This document shows positions 1 to 6,557 of a DNA stretch of 64,000 nt, piece after piece. Where the stretch lies: positions 2,642,395 to 2,706,394 of the forward strand of contig NZ_AP017928.1 in NCBI RefSeq assembly GCF_003584645.1. The letters are read 5' to 3'. This DNA comes from Methylocaldum marinum (GTDB lineage: Bacteria > Pseudomonadota > Gammaproteobacteria > Methylococcales > Methylococcaceae). Both the position numbers and the translations under genes were made by a program. How positions within the stretch are numbered: the first letter of the stretch is position 1; each line of letters begins with the position of its first letter. The notes under the pieces were generated by a model. That model was not told the origin of the DNA and did not search any database. It saw nothing but the letters and a program-made list of their open reading frames with translations.

Positions 1-417
1 TTCATCATCCGGCGAATTGAGAAAGTAGCGCAGCAGCACACGATCGCTTCTCATCTCCTGGGCGGAATCGTACTTGAATTCCTCCCCCGAGTAGCCGTTG
101 AACTGAGCGGCATAGGTGGCGATGCTGAGATCGGTCAATTTCGCTATGAAAGCCGTTTTCTGCTCCTTGTCCAGCTTCTTCCAGTGATTCCCCAGAGCGA
201 TCTGCGACACGGCCTCGAATTCGAACACCTGTCTCACCACGGGTTCGAGCTTTTTATACCGTCCTTGATAACCCAGCTTTTTGGCATCCTTCATAACATC
301 GATCAAGGTGTTATTGAGAAGGTCCACGGATTTTTTCGCCTCCGCGGAGGCATCCGCTGCAACGGACAACGGAGCTAAAACGACTAAAAATAAACCCAGG
401 AAAAATTGAAGAAACAT
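1..417 (-). CDS. MlaC/Ttg2D-HpnM family periplasmic protein (3' end beyond window)
   Basis: Reading the reverse strand from the ATG at 417 gives a signal peptide (hydrophobic stretch FLGLFLVVLAPLSVAA) followed by a mature domain with the pattern of the MlaC/Ttg2D family: a helix ending in a tyrosine-rich segment, then VFEFEAVSQIALGNHW and a later TYAAQFNGYSGEEF. This family carries phospholipids or related lipids across the periplasm; HpnM is the hopanoid-linked branch. The C-terminus lies beyond base 1. The HpnM reading is attractive in a hopanoid-making methanotroph but cannot be separated from MlaC here. Confidence 0.7.
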   Translation of the reverse strand, partial: MFLQFFLGLFLVVLAPLSVAADASAEAKKSVDLLNNTLIDVMKDAKKLGYQGRYKKLEPVVRQVFEFEAVSQIALGNHWKKLDKEQKTAFIAKLTDLSIATYAAQFNGYSGEEFKYDSAQEMRSDRVLLRYFLNSPDDE

Positions 418-601
418 GGTCTTTCCCATAAGTCCGAAATCGAAATCGTCGCGACTATATCATAAAACTCCGGACGGAACGCTACTCAAAGTTGCGCTTC
501 CGCTACGCGTTTGCATCGAAGCAACATTGCAAACCTTGAATCGAACTTCTGATATTCGATTTGCAAGCGCGGCAATCGTTCTCGACGACGGATACGGGGT
601 A

Positions 602-991
602 TCAACTCTCCCTCTCGGCGTAGAGGTGCGCCAGCAAGTTCGCCTCGGATAGCGAGAGCCCCAGCTGAGACGCCAGCTCCCGGGGATCGGCACCGTCCTT
701 GAGCCGTTCTATCGCAGCCCGGTAAGACTGATAGCCGGTCTCCTGCGAGGCCAGCGACGCCAGTTTTTCGTCGCAATCGCGAAGCCGCCGTTCCTGATCC
801 AGAATTCGCCGATCCACTTGCACCGCGGCCGCCGACAGGCCGATCAAATCGTTTTGCTGCTGAGCCAGGCGCGCGGACAGAACGGCATAGTCGCGCCGGA
901 GCGTCCGGTACGCCCTGAACAGAAGCAGCGTTCCGGCCAACACGAGAACAACCAGCGCGGTCAATATAAAATATGGGAAGTGCCAGTCCAT
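602..991 (-). CDS. DUF2802 family membrane-anchored protein of the chemotaxis operon
   Basis: This 129-residue protein has one N-terminal membrane helix (residues about 8-27), a charged coiled-coil-like middle, and a C-terminal helix-turn-helix-like segment (DPRELASQLGLSLSEANLLAHLY). That architecture is DUF2802, which in pseudomonads also sits directly after cheW at the end of the fli-che operon. Its start codon overlaps the stop of the preceding small gene by one base, so they are translationally coupled. The biochemical role is unknown. Confidence 0.8.
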   Translation of the reverse strand: MDWHFPYFILTALVVLVLAGTLLLFRAYRTLRRDYAVLSARLAQQQNDLIGLSAAAVQVDRRILDQERRLRDCDEKLASLASQETGYQSYRAAIERLKDGADPRELASQLGLSLSEANLLAHLYAERES

Positions 992-1191
992 CAGGCGTAT
1001 TCATCGACATGGGGCGGCACCTCGTCTTCCGCCGCTCCGGTTTCTTGCTGCTTCGGTGAATCGGATTTCCGCTGCTCCCGATTTTCGTCGCGCCTGACCT
1101 TCTTCGCCGCCGGCAAAGGCCCCACGTGTTCGACAGGATGAATCTCCACCATGTTGCGGTTCCGCGGTTTTCGAAATGACACCCTCGGCAC
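991..1191 (-). CDS. Small charged protein between cheW and the DUF2802 gene
   Basis: This is a short hydrophilic ORF of 66 codons if the GTG at 1191 is used, or 53 codons from the internal ATG at 1152 (MVEIHPVEHVGPL). It is rich in Lys, Arg, Glu and Gln and ends in HVDEYA. It starts just after the cheW stop, and its own stop overlaps the next start by one base, which supports it being a real operon member. Small charged genes occur at this position in related operons, but I recognise no domain. Confidence 0.55.
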   Translation of the reverse strand: MPRVSFRKPRNRNMVEIHPVEHVGPLPAAKKVRRDENREQRKSDSPKQQETGAAEDEVPPHVDEYA

Positions 1192-1198
1192 CGAGGGA

Positions 1199-1675
1199 TC
1201 AAAGCTGATCGAGCACGGCCTTGTCTTCGTCGTTCAGAAACTGGTTCAGATCGACCAGAATCAACAATGCGCCGTTACAACTCGTTACGCCCTGAATGTA
1301 GCGCGTGCTGTCTTCATTGCCGACACTCGGCGGCGATTCGATTTCGGAAGCTCTGAGTTCCACCACCTCGGCGACGCTATCGACCAGAATCCCGATAACC
1401 TGGTCGTCCGCTTCGATGACGACGATTCTCGATGCATCGTCCGGTTCCTTGGGAAGAAGACCGAAGCGCGTCCGGGTGTCGATCACCGTAACGACGTTGC
1501 CGCGCAAATTGATGATCCCCACGACGTAATCCGGCGCCCCCGGAACCGGAGCGATTTCGCTGATGCGCAATACCTCCTGGACCTGCATCACATTGACGCC
1601 GTAGATTTCTTCGCCCAGGCGGAACGTGACCCATTGATTCACCGGATCGCTGCGTTTTGCCAATGTATTGCTCAT
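1199..1675 (-). CDS. cheW: Chemotaxis coupling protein CheW
   Basis: This 158-residue protein is a single CheW domain. It begins WVTFRLGEEIYGVNVMQVQEVL, carries the conserved VPGAPDYVVGIINLRGNVVTVIDTR segment around residues 43-66 and ends with the typical GALLILVDLNQFL strand. CheW links membrane chemoreceptors to the CheA kinase. It is cut off from the rest of the che operon by about 1.9 kb of insertion-sequence remnants, so its expression may depend on read-through or on a promoter inside that debris. Confidence 0.95.
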   Translation of the reverse strand: MSNTLAKRSDPVNQWVTFRLGEEIYGVNVMQVQEVLRISEIAPVPGAPDYVVGIINLRGNVVTVIDTRTRFGLLPKEPDDASRIVVIEADDQVIGILVDSVAEVVELRASEIESPPSVGNEDSTRYIQGVTSCNGALLILVDLNQFLNDEDKAVLDQL

Positions 1676-1710
1676 ATCGCTCTCTCACTTTGACAGCTGG
1701 TATAACACCA

Positions 1711-2247
1711 GGGAGCTGATGCTGTTCATCGAGTCCCTGTAGAAAGTCTATTACTGTCCCCTCAAGGACAACCGTCAGATGGACGATTGCGGCGGCACCC
1801 AGCCCTACCAACGGGTGGACTAGCTGACCTGGGCATCCGCCCGAACGGGAACACGGCAAGACCATCAAAATCAATGACTTCCCCAAGGACCACGAGGTGC
1901 GCCTGTTCTGGGTTGAGGTGTCCACCCACCGCACGGACTGGGTCGTGACCAACGACGCCACTCAGCATTCCACCGAGGCGACACAACAGGCGTGTGGCTT
2001 CCGCCGGAAGATCGAGCAGTTGCACCGCGAAGGCAAGCAAGCAACAGGACTGGAACGCTGCCAATGCCGCAAGGCCCCGATTCAACGCAACCACATCGGC
2101 TGTGCCTTCCTGGTCTGGGTATGGGTCCGGCTCAAACACTTGGCCACCCAAACCGGTCGCACCGTCTATCAACTCAAGCAGGGCTTGCTGTATGACTACC
2201 TGATCCAGCAACTGAAGGATCCATCGCTCAAAATGATCCTTGCGTAA
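1711..2247 (+). pseudogene. Decayed IS701/IS4-type DDE transposase, C-terminal half
   Basis: Only the C-terminal part survives. In one frame the DNA encodes KVYYCPLKDNRQMDD with in-frame stops at 1740 and 1821. It then shifts frame near 1830-1843 and continues through TIKINDFPKDHEVRLFWVEV and RRKIEQLHREGKQATGLE to the family-typical CQCRKAPIQRNHI and TVYQLKQGLLYDYL, ending at 2247. No start codon, no N-terminal DDE region and no clear terminal repeats are visible. It is a dead fragment at the left edge of the debris between parC and cheW. Confidence 0.85.
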
Positions 2248-2270
2248 GTTCTGTAATAGAGTTGTTTCTG

Positions 2271-2759
2271 ATGCTAAACAATTGTAAATCAACAGATTTT
2301 GTAGTTCCAAAGACCGGCGGAAAGTGAGAAAAAATAATCCACGAAGTGACCCAGATGATTTCTAATCCGATGCATCATGCAGTGGAAGAACTTCATGCCA
2401 CCGATGGCATGCTCAACGATGACCCGCGTGGCGGCTTGTTTTCTGTTCTGTTTCTTCTGCTCAGGCGTCAATGTCGGATTAGGGTTTTTCTTGGATTTTC
2501 TGGGTTTCTTGTGGGGTAGATATATTTGGGTACTTTGATAATCTTTGTCCGCGCCCAGAAATCCTAAGTCAAGCCATAAATTGACCTTCTCGAACCACGC
2601 TGAACCCGGCGTGAAGACGTCTTTCATGAGTGTGTAGTCATGTACGCTGCCTGCCACAATGCAGCACAAAAACAATATCCTTCGATTAAAGTCTGAGATT
2701 ACGAGGGATTTGAGCGTATGTCTTTTTTTTTCCGCTGTAATGCTTTTCCTGTTCAGTTT
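2271..2759 (-). pseudogene. IS5-family transposase remnant, truncated by the IS1-family element
   Basis: The largest frame (2289-2675) encodes the C-terminal half of an IS5/DDE_4-type transposase: GSVHDYTLMKDVF, LDLGFLGADKDY, then VIVEHAIGGMKFF, which holds the last catalytic Glu. Upstream the similarity continues (QEKHYSGKKK, then HTLKSLVISDFN) across a frameshift in a run of nine A near 2730, and stops exactly at 2759, where the IS1-family element begins. The N-terminal half is not found on the far side of that element, so this copy is dead. Confidence 0.8.
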
Positions 2760-2768
2760 GGTGGTGGG

Positions 2769-3236
2769 TCAATTTAGTTGAAAGCAGTGGCGATTAATGA
2801 AGAGGCCGATCACCCCATCGTGAAGCAACTCAGATTTTGAAAAGCAGATCGTTTTGCGAGTTAAGCGCTTGATGCGAGTGCGTAACAAAAGGTTTTTGTT
2901 TTCGATCTTTTGCGTATATTTCTTACCAATGACGTGCTGGTTTGCCGGAATGAACGCAGCATAGCTTGGCCAATCATCGGTGTAATAGGTTCGAATATTG
3001 AAAACGCGCAGGTTGGCGATCAATTGTTCGCAAACGTCCTCTTTGCGCCGCCCAAACACAAATGACAAAATGCATCCGGTGGCGGCGTCGATGGCGTACC
3101 AGAGCCAACGTTGGTTCTTCTTGCGAGCCACATAGCTCCACTGTTCGTCCGCCTGAACATCCATCGGCGAATCAAAGAGATGCCTGATTTCCACGGCGAT
3201 TTCCCGAGAGCCGATGTAAGGATTCACCGTGACCAC
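2769..3236 (-). CDS. insB: IS1 InsB-like transposase frame
   Basis: This frame carries the IS1 DDE catalytic region: MDVQADEQWSYVARKKNQRWLWYAID, then TGCILSFVFGRRKE, YYTDDWPSYAAFIP and HVIGKKYTQKIENKN. In IS1 it is made only as an InsA-InsB fusion by -1 frameshifting at an A run. Here the A7 run precedes codons reading KSTEVVTVNPYIG in the -1 frame, so the site is preserved. The GTG used as the formal start of this ORF is not the natural start. Confidence 0.75.
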   Translation of the reverse strand: MVTVNPYIGSREIAVEIRHLFDSPMDVQADEQWSYVARKKNQRWLWYAIDAATGCILSFVFGRRKEDVCEQLIANLRVFNIRTYYTDDWPSYAAFIPANQHVIGKKYTQKIENKNLLLRTRIKRLTRKTICFSKSELLHDGVIGLFINRHCFQLN

Positions 3237-3500
3237 TTCGGTGGACTTTTTTTCAGTGTAGACATGACTGTGTTTTTCCCAATCCCGAGAACACGAGCGG
3301 TATCTCGAATACCACTGCCATTCATCGCCATGTCAACAATCTGTTCTTTGATACCGGACTCGTAGGCCCGGTAAATGTATTCGGTCTTGAAGGTGCGCCC
3401 ACAGTGCTTGCAACGAAAGCGGGGGGTAACCACTCTGTGTACCATAGCGCACCACATCGGAACTTTTACAGTATTTGCACGGAATCGTTTGATAGGCCAT
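3227..3500 (-). pseudogene. insA: IS1 InsA-like protein, frameshifted
   Basis: From the ATG at 3500 the frame reads MAYQTIPCKYCKSSDVVRYG and then loses frame in the segment before a run of six C near 3425. The correct frame resumes as VTPRFRCKHCGRTFKTEYIYRAY and runs to KKSPPKWSR. The two CxxC pairs and the helix-turn-helix IKEQIVDMAMNGSGIRDTARVLG are those of InsA. The one-base indel separates the first zinc-ligand pair from the rest. The A7 run near 3245-3251 matches the programmed -1 frameshift site that would fuse InsA to InsB. Confidence 0.75.
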
Positions 3501-3620
3501 TGGTCCAGTCAATGCTTAAGCTAAGAAATAATTGTACATTGTAGTATATAAACTACTTAAACCCACCACCAGTTATTCCACTCAATTGACTTTAATCCCT
3601 GCGGTACACATTTTGAGGTT

Positions 3621-3845
3621 TCAGCCCGGTTTCAAGCCGTCGCCAGGGCCGGCCCGGCCGGGAGGGATCGATCCGGCCATACTCTGTGCTTGAGCAGTTC
3701 GGAAACAGCTGGTCAGCGAACCCTGCGGATCGAGATCCACCAGCAGCGTACGATATCCGCGAGAGGCGGGAATCCCTTCCAGAGTGACCACGGTCGTGGT
3801 CTTGCCGACCCCGCCTTTCCGGTTGCATACCGCCCGGATTTTCAT
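3621..3845 (-). pseudogene. Truncated ParA-like ATPase (ParC-type) after motD
   Basis: The ORF starts with a ParA/Soj N-terminus: MKIRAVCNRKGGVGKTTTVV (deviant Walker A at residues 10-17), then the LLVDLDPQGSLTSCF switch. After about residue 50 the similarity ends and the reading frame stops at 3621, giving 74 residues where this family has about 260. Its start overlaps the motD stop by four bases, exactly where pseudomonads and vibrios keep a ParA-like gene. The lost 3' end borders the IS cluster, so deletion or rearrangement by an IS is the simplest reading. Confidence 0.8.
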
Positions 3846-4735
3846 GGCTTGCCGGCCTCCGCGGGAGCGTCGGGCGCTGGTCCGGACACCGTCTTCGGCG
3901 GGGCTCCGAAATCCTCGATGCGATCCCCGGAGGAAAGCTTGTAGCGAGCTGCTGCGTTGGACATCAGAACGATCACCACTCGCCGATTCCGGTAGCGTCC
4001 GTCCTCGGTCCGATTATCGGCAATCGGATGATGCTCGCCATAGCCGATCGCCGCCATCCGCCGAGGGTCTATCCCGTCGCGCATCAGCTGATTGACCACG
4101 ACCGCGGCGCGCGCCGAGGACAAGGCCCAATTGGAAGGAAACTCCAGTGTATTGATCGGTACGTCGTCGGTATGGCCCTCGACGTGAATGGTATTGTCGA
4201 TGCCGCGAAAAATTTCTGCCATCCGTTCGAGTATGGGCAATGATTCCTTCGCAAGTTCGGCCTTGCCGCTGGAGAAGAACATGCCGCTCTTCATTTCAAC
4301 CTCCACCCACAGCTCATAGCGCTTGACGGCGACCAGATCGTCCTCGATATACGGCGACAGGGCCGCTTCGATCTGTTCCGCCAGCCGTTCCAGACGGGCA
4401 TATTCCGCCTCGAAACTCTCGGCAGCCGATCCGGAGACGCTCTCGGACGATTCCAAACCGTCCGATCTCGCGGGTTGACCCAAAAGGTCCTGCCCCTTCC
4501 GGATCTGACCGAACTGGATGGGTTCCAGCGTGTGCCCCAGGTTATGGTCTTTCTGCGGCTCCTTGAACACCGCGGAAAGCGATTCGGACAATACCCGGTA
4601 TTTGCCTTCGTTGACTGAAGAAATCGCGTACATGACGACGAAAAACGCGAACAGGAGCGTGATGAAATCGGCATAGGAAACCAGCCAGCGCTCGAGGTTC
4701 ACATGTTCTTCTTCGGAATGCTTGCGCCGCATCAT
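3842..4735 (-). CDS. motD: Flagellar motor stator protein MotD (MotB-type)
   Basis: The 297-residue protein has a MotB N-terminus with one membrane helix that includes the proton- or ion-binding Asp in VSYADFITLLFAFFVVMYA (residues about 19-37). A linker follows, then an OmpA-like peptidoglycan-binding domain (IHVEGHTDDVPINT to GYGEHHPIADN and NRRVVIVL, about 185-260). With MotC it forms the second stator type found in polarly flagellated bacteria. MotD lies seven bases after motC and overlaps the truncated ParA-like gene. Confidence 0.93.
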   Translation of the reverse strand: MMRRKHSEEEHVNLERWLVSYADFITLLFAFFVVMYAISSVNEGKYRVLSESLSAVFKEPQKDHNLGHTLEPIQFGQIRKGQDLLGQPARSDGLESSESVSGSAAESFEAEYARLERLAEQIEAALSPYIEDDLVAVKRYELWVEVEMKSGMFFSSGKAELAKESLPILERMAEIFRGIDNTIHVEGHTDDVPINTLEFPSNWALSSARAAVVVNQLMRDGIDPRRMAAIGYGEHHPIADNRTEDGRYRNRRVVIVLMSNAAARYKLSSGDRIEDFGAPPKTVSGPAPDAPAEAGKP

Positions 4736-4742
4736 GTCTGCC

Positions 4743-5486
4743 TCATCCGTCCAGGAACCCGGTCAATTTCATCTCGATGTTCCGCGGATTTTCGCCTTCC
4801 GCAATCGAGATAATGCCTTCCAGAATCAGTTCGCGCGCCTGGTTGTTGGCCTGTGCCCGGGATTTCAGCTTGTTGGCGATGGGCAGAACGATCAGATTGG
4901 CGAGACCCACACCGTAGATGGTCGCCACGAACGCCGTCGCGATCCCGCTCCCCAGCTTGCTGGGGTCGGACAAATTCTGCATCACGTGAATCAAGCCCAT
5001 CACCGCGCCTATGATGCCCACGGTCGGCGCGTAGCCGCCCATCGCCTCGTAAACCTTGGCGGCGCACAGATCCCGCTGCTGCCGGGCGTAGATTTCCACT
5101 TCCAGGCTGTCGCGGATGATCTCGGGTTCGTTGCCGTCGACCAGCAGCTGCAGCCCTTTCTTGGCTAAAGGCTCGTTCTCGCCGCTGATGAAAGTTTCCA
5201 GGCCGAGCAGTCCTTCCCGACGCGCCAGTGCACTCCAATTGACAATTTTCTTGATTTGCGCCTCATGGTCTATGGGTGGAGTGAGGAAAACCCATTTGAG
5301 CGTCTTCACGGCATAGAAGAAAGCCGCCGGCGGCGTCTGCAGCATGGTCGCGCCCAGCGTACCGCCGATGACGATCACGATCGCCGGACCGTTCAGCAGC
5401 GAATGAATATGCCCGCCCTCCATCCAATTGCCGCCGAGGACGGCGGCAATGCCGAGAATGACTCCGATGAGGCTTAAAGGATCCAT
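4743..5486 (-). CDS. motC: Flagellar motor stator protein MotC (MotA-type)
   Basis: This 247-residue protein has the MotA/TolQ/ExbB proton-channel architecture: two membrane helices near the N-terminus (MDPLSLIGVILGIAAVLGG and AIVIVIGGTLGATML), a cytoplasmic loop, and two C-terminal helices including MGGYAPTVGIIGAVMGLIHVMQNLSDP and GIATAFVATIYGVGLANLIVLPIANKL. MotA-type subunits surround MotB/MotD to form the torque-generating stator. It sits just after cheB, as in pseudomonads. Confidence 0.94.
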   Translation of the reverse strand: MDPLSLIGVILGIAAVLGGNWMEGGHIHSLLNGPAIVIVIGGTLGATMLQTPPAAFFYAVKTLKWVFLTPPIDHEAQIKKIVNWSALARREGLLGLETFISGENEPLAKKGLQLLVDGNEPEIIRDSLEVEIYARQQRDLCAAKVYEAMGGYAPTVGIIGAVMGLIHVMQNLSDPSKLGSGIATAFVATIYGVGLANLIVLPIANKLKSRAQANNQARELILEGIISIAEGENPRNIEMKLTGFLDG

Positions 5487-5488
5487 GG

Positions 5489-6538
5489 TTAAAGATTCTT
5501 CAGTTCGCCGGCCATTTCGTCGAGATCGTAGATACAGTCGGCCAGGCCGGCATCGACGATCGCTTTCGGCATGCCGTAAACCACGCAGCTCTGCTCGTTC
5601 TGAGCCCAGACCACCGCGCCTTTGGCTTTCAGGTTTTGCGCCCCGAGCTTGCCGTCCGATCCCATGCCGGTCAGCACGATGGCGAGGACCTTGCCGGGCA
5701 TGTTCCGGGCCACGGAACCGAAGGTCACGTCGGCGCTGGGCCGGAAATGTTCCCCGGCGCCGCTCTCGCGAACGACAACCGTTTTCCTGGCCCCGTGCTC
5801 GCTCAACTCCAACTGGAGACCGCCTGGCGCCAGAAGAGCGGCGCCGGGACGCAATTCGTCGCCGTTCCGGGCTTCCCTCACTCGAATCCGGCAGAGCTGG
5901 TCCAGCCGCTCGGCGAAACTCCCGGTGAAATTTCCCGGCATGTGCTGGACCAACAGGATGGGCACCGCCGCGGTTTCCGGAATTTCGGTCAGAACCTTCT
6001 GAATGGCTACCGGGCCGCCGGTGGACGCAGCGATCACGATCAATCGGAAATCCCGAATTTGAATCTTGGCGCCCGAAGGCCTCGCGACGGGCGCGGCGAC
6101 AACCGTCGCCGCCGGACGGCGGACCCGCTGCAGCCGTCCCGCGTGTTCGGCCAGATCGCGGACGCGACGCCGCAGGATGCGCTTCGCCAGGTCCTGGTCT
6201 CCGCTGATTTCCTGCAATTGCTTGGGCACGAAATCCATCGCTCCGGCGTCGAGAGCGTCCAGAGTGGCCTTGGCCCCCGCCCGGGTGGACGCGGAAAACA
6301 TCAAAATCGGCGTCGGCCGGTCTTTCATGATCTCGCGTACGGCGGTAATGCCGTCCATGACCGGCATGTCCACGTCCATGGTAATCACGTCCGGGTTCAG
6401 GGACGCCGCCTTCCGCACCGCCTCGGCGCCGTCGGCGGCGCAGCCTATGACCTCCATGTCGCCGTCGGCGTTGAAGATTTCGGTCAGTCTTCGGCGTATG
6501 AAGCCCGAATCGTCCACCACCAAAACCCGGATCGTCAT
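5489..6538 (-). CDS. cheB: Chemotaxis protein-glutamate methylesterase CheB
   Basis: The 349-residue protein has a receiver domain (acidic pair D9-D10, phospho-acceptor D55 in VITMDVDMPV) and a C-terminal methylesterase domain. The catalytic triad is visible: Ser172 in AASTGGP, His199 in LLVQHMPGNFT and Asp295 in TGMGSDG. CheB removes methyl groups from chemoreceptors and so resets adaptation. The gene lies between cheA and motC. No cheR is present in the window. Confidence 0.96.
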   Translation of the reverse strand: MTIRVLVVDDSGFIRRRLTEIFNADGDMEVIGCAADGAEAVRKAASLNPDVITMDVDMPVMDGITAVREIMKDRPTPILMFSASTRAGAKATLDALDAGAMDFVPKQLQEISGDQDLAKRILRRRVRDLAEHAGRLQRVRRPAATVVAAPVARPSGAKIQIRDFRLIVIAASTGGPVAIQKVLTEIPETAAVPILLVQHMPGNFTGSFAERLDQLCRIRVREARNGDELRPGAALLAPGGLQLELSEHGARKTVVVRESGAGEHFRPSADVTFGSVARNMPGKVLAIVLTGMGSDGKLGAQNLKAKGAVVWAQNEQSCVVYGMPKAIVDAGLADCIYDLDEMAGELKNL

Positions 6539-6557
6539 GAAAACCTCGTGGCCATAT

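Larger units (their letters stand above)
2760..3570 (-). mobile_element. IS1-family insertion sequence
   Basis: An 811-bp element is bounded by inverted repeats whose outer ten bases are GGTGGTGGGT at 2760-2769 and the complement ACCCACCACC at 3561-3570. It encodes InsA and InsB frames read on the minus strand, as in IS1. I see no convincing 8-9 bp target duplication: the flanks share only a few bases around AGTT. It inserted into, or rearranged with, an IS5-type element. InsA carries a frameshift, so the copy is probably inactive. Confidence 0.85.

Noticed and set aside
2759..3572. A target-site duplication for the IS1-family element.
   Set aside because: The flanks share only AGTT-like bases at slightly different offsets, not the 8-9 bp expected.
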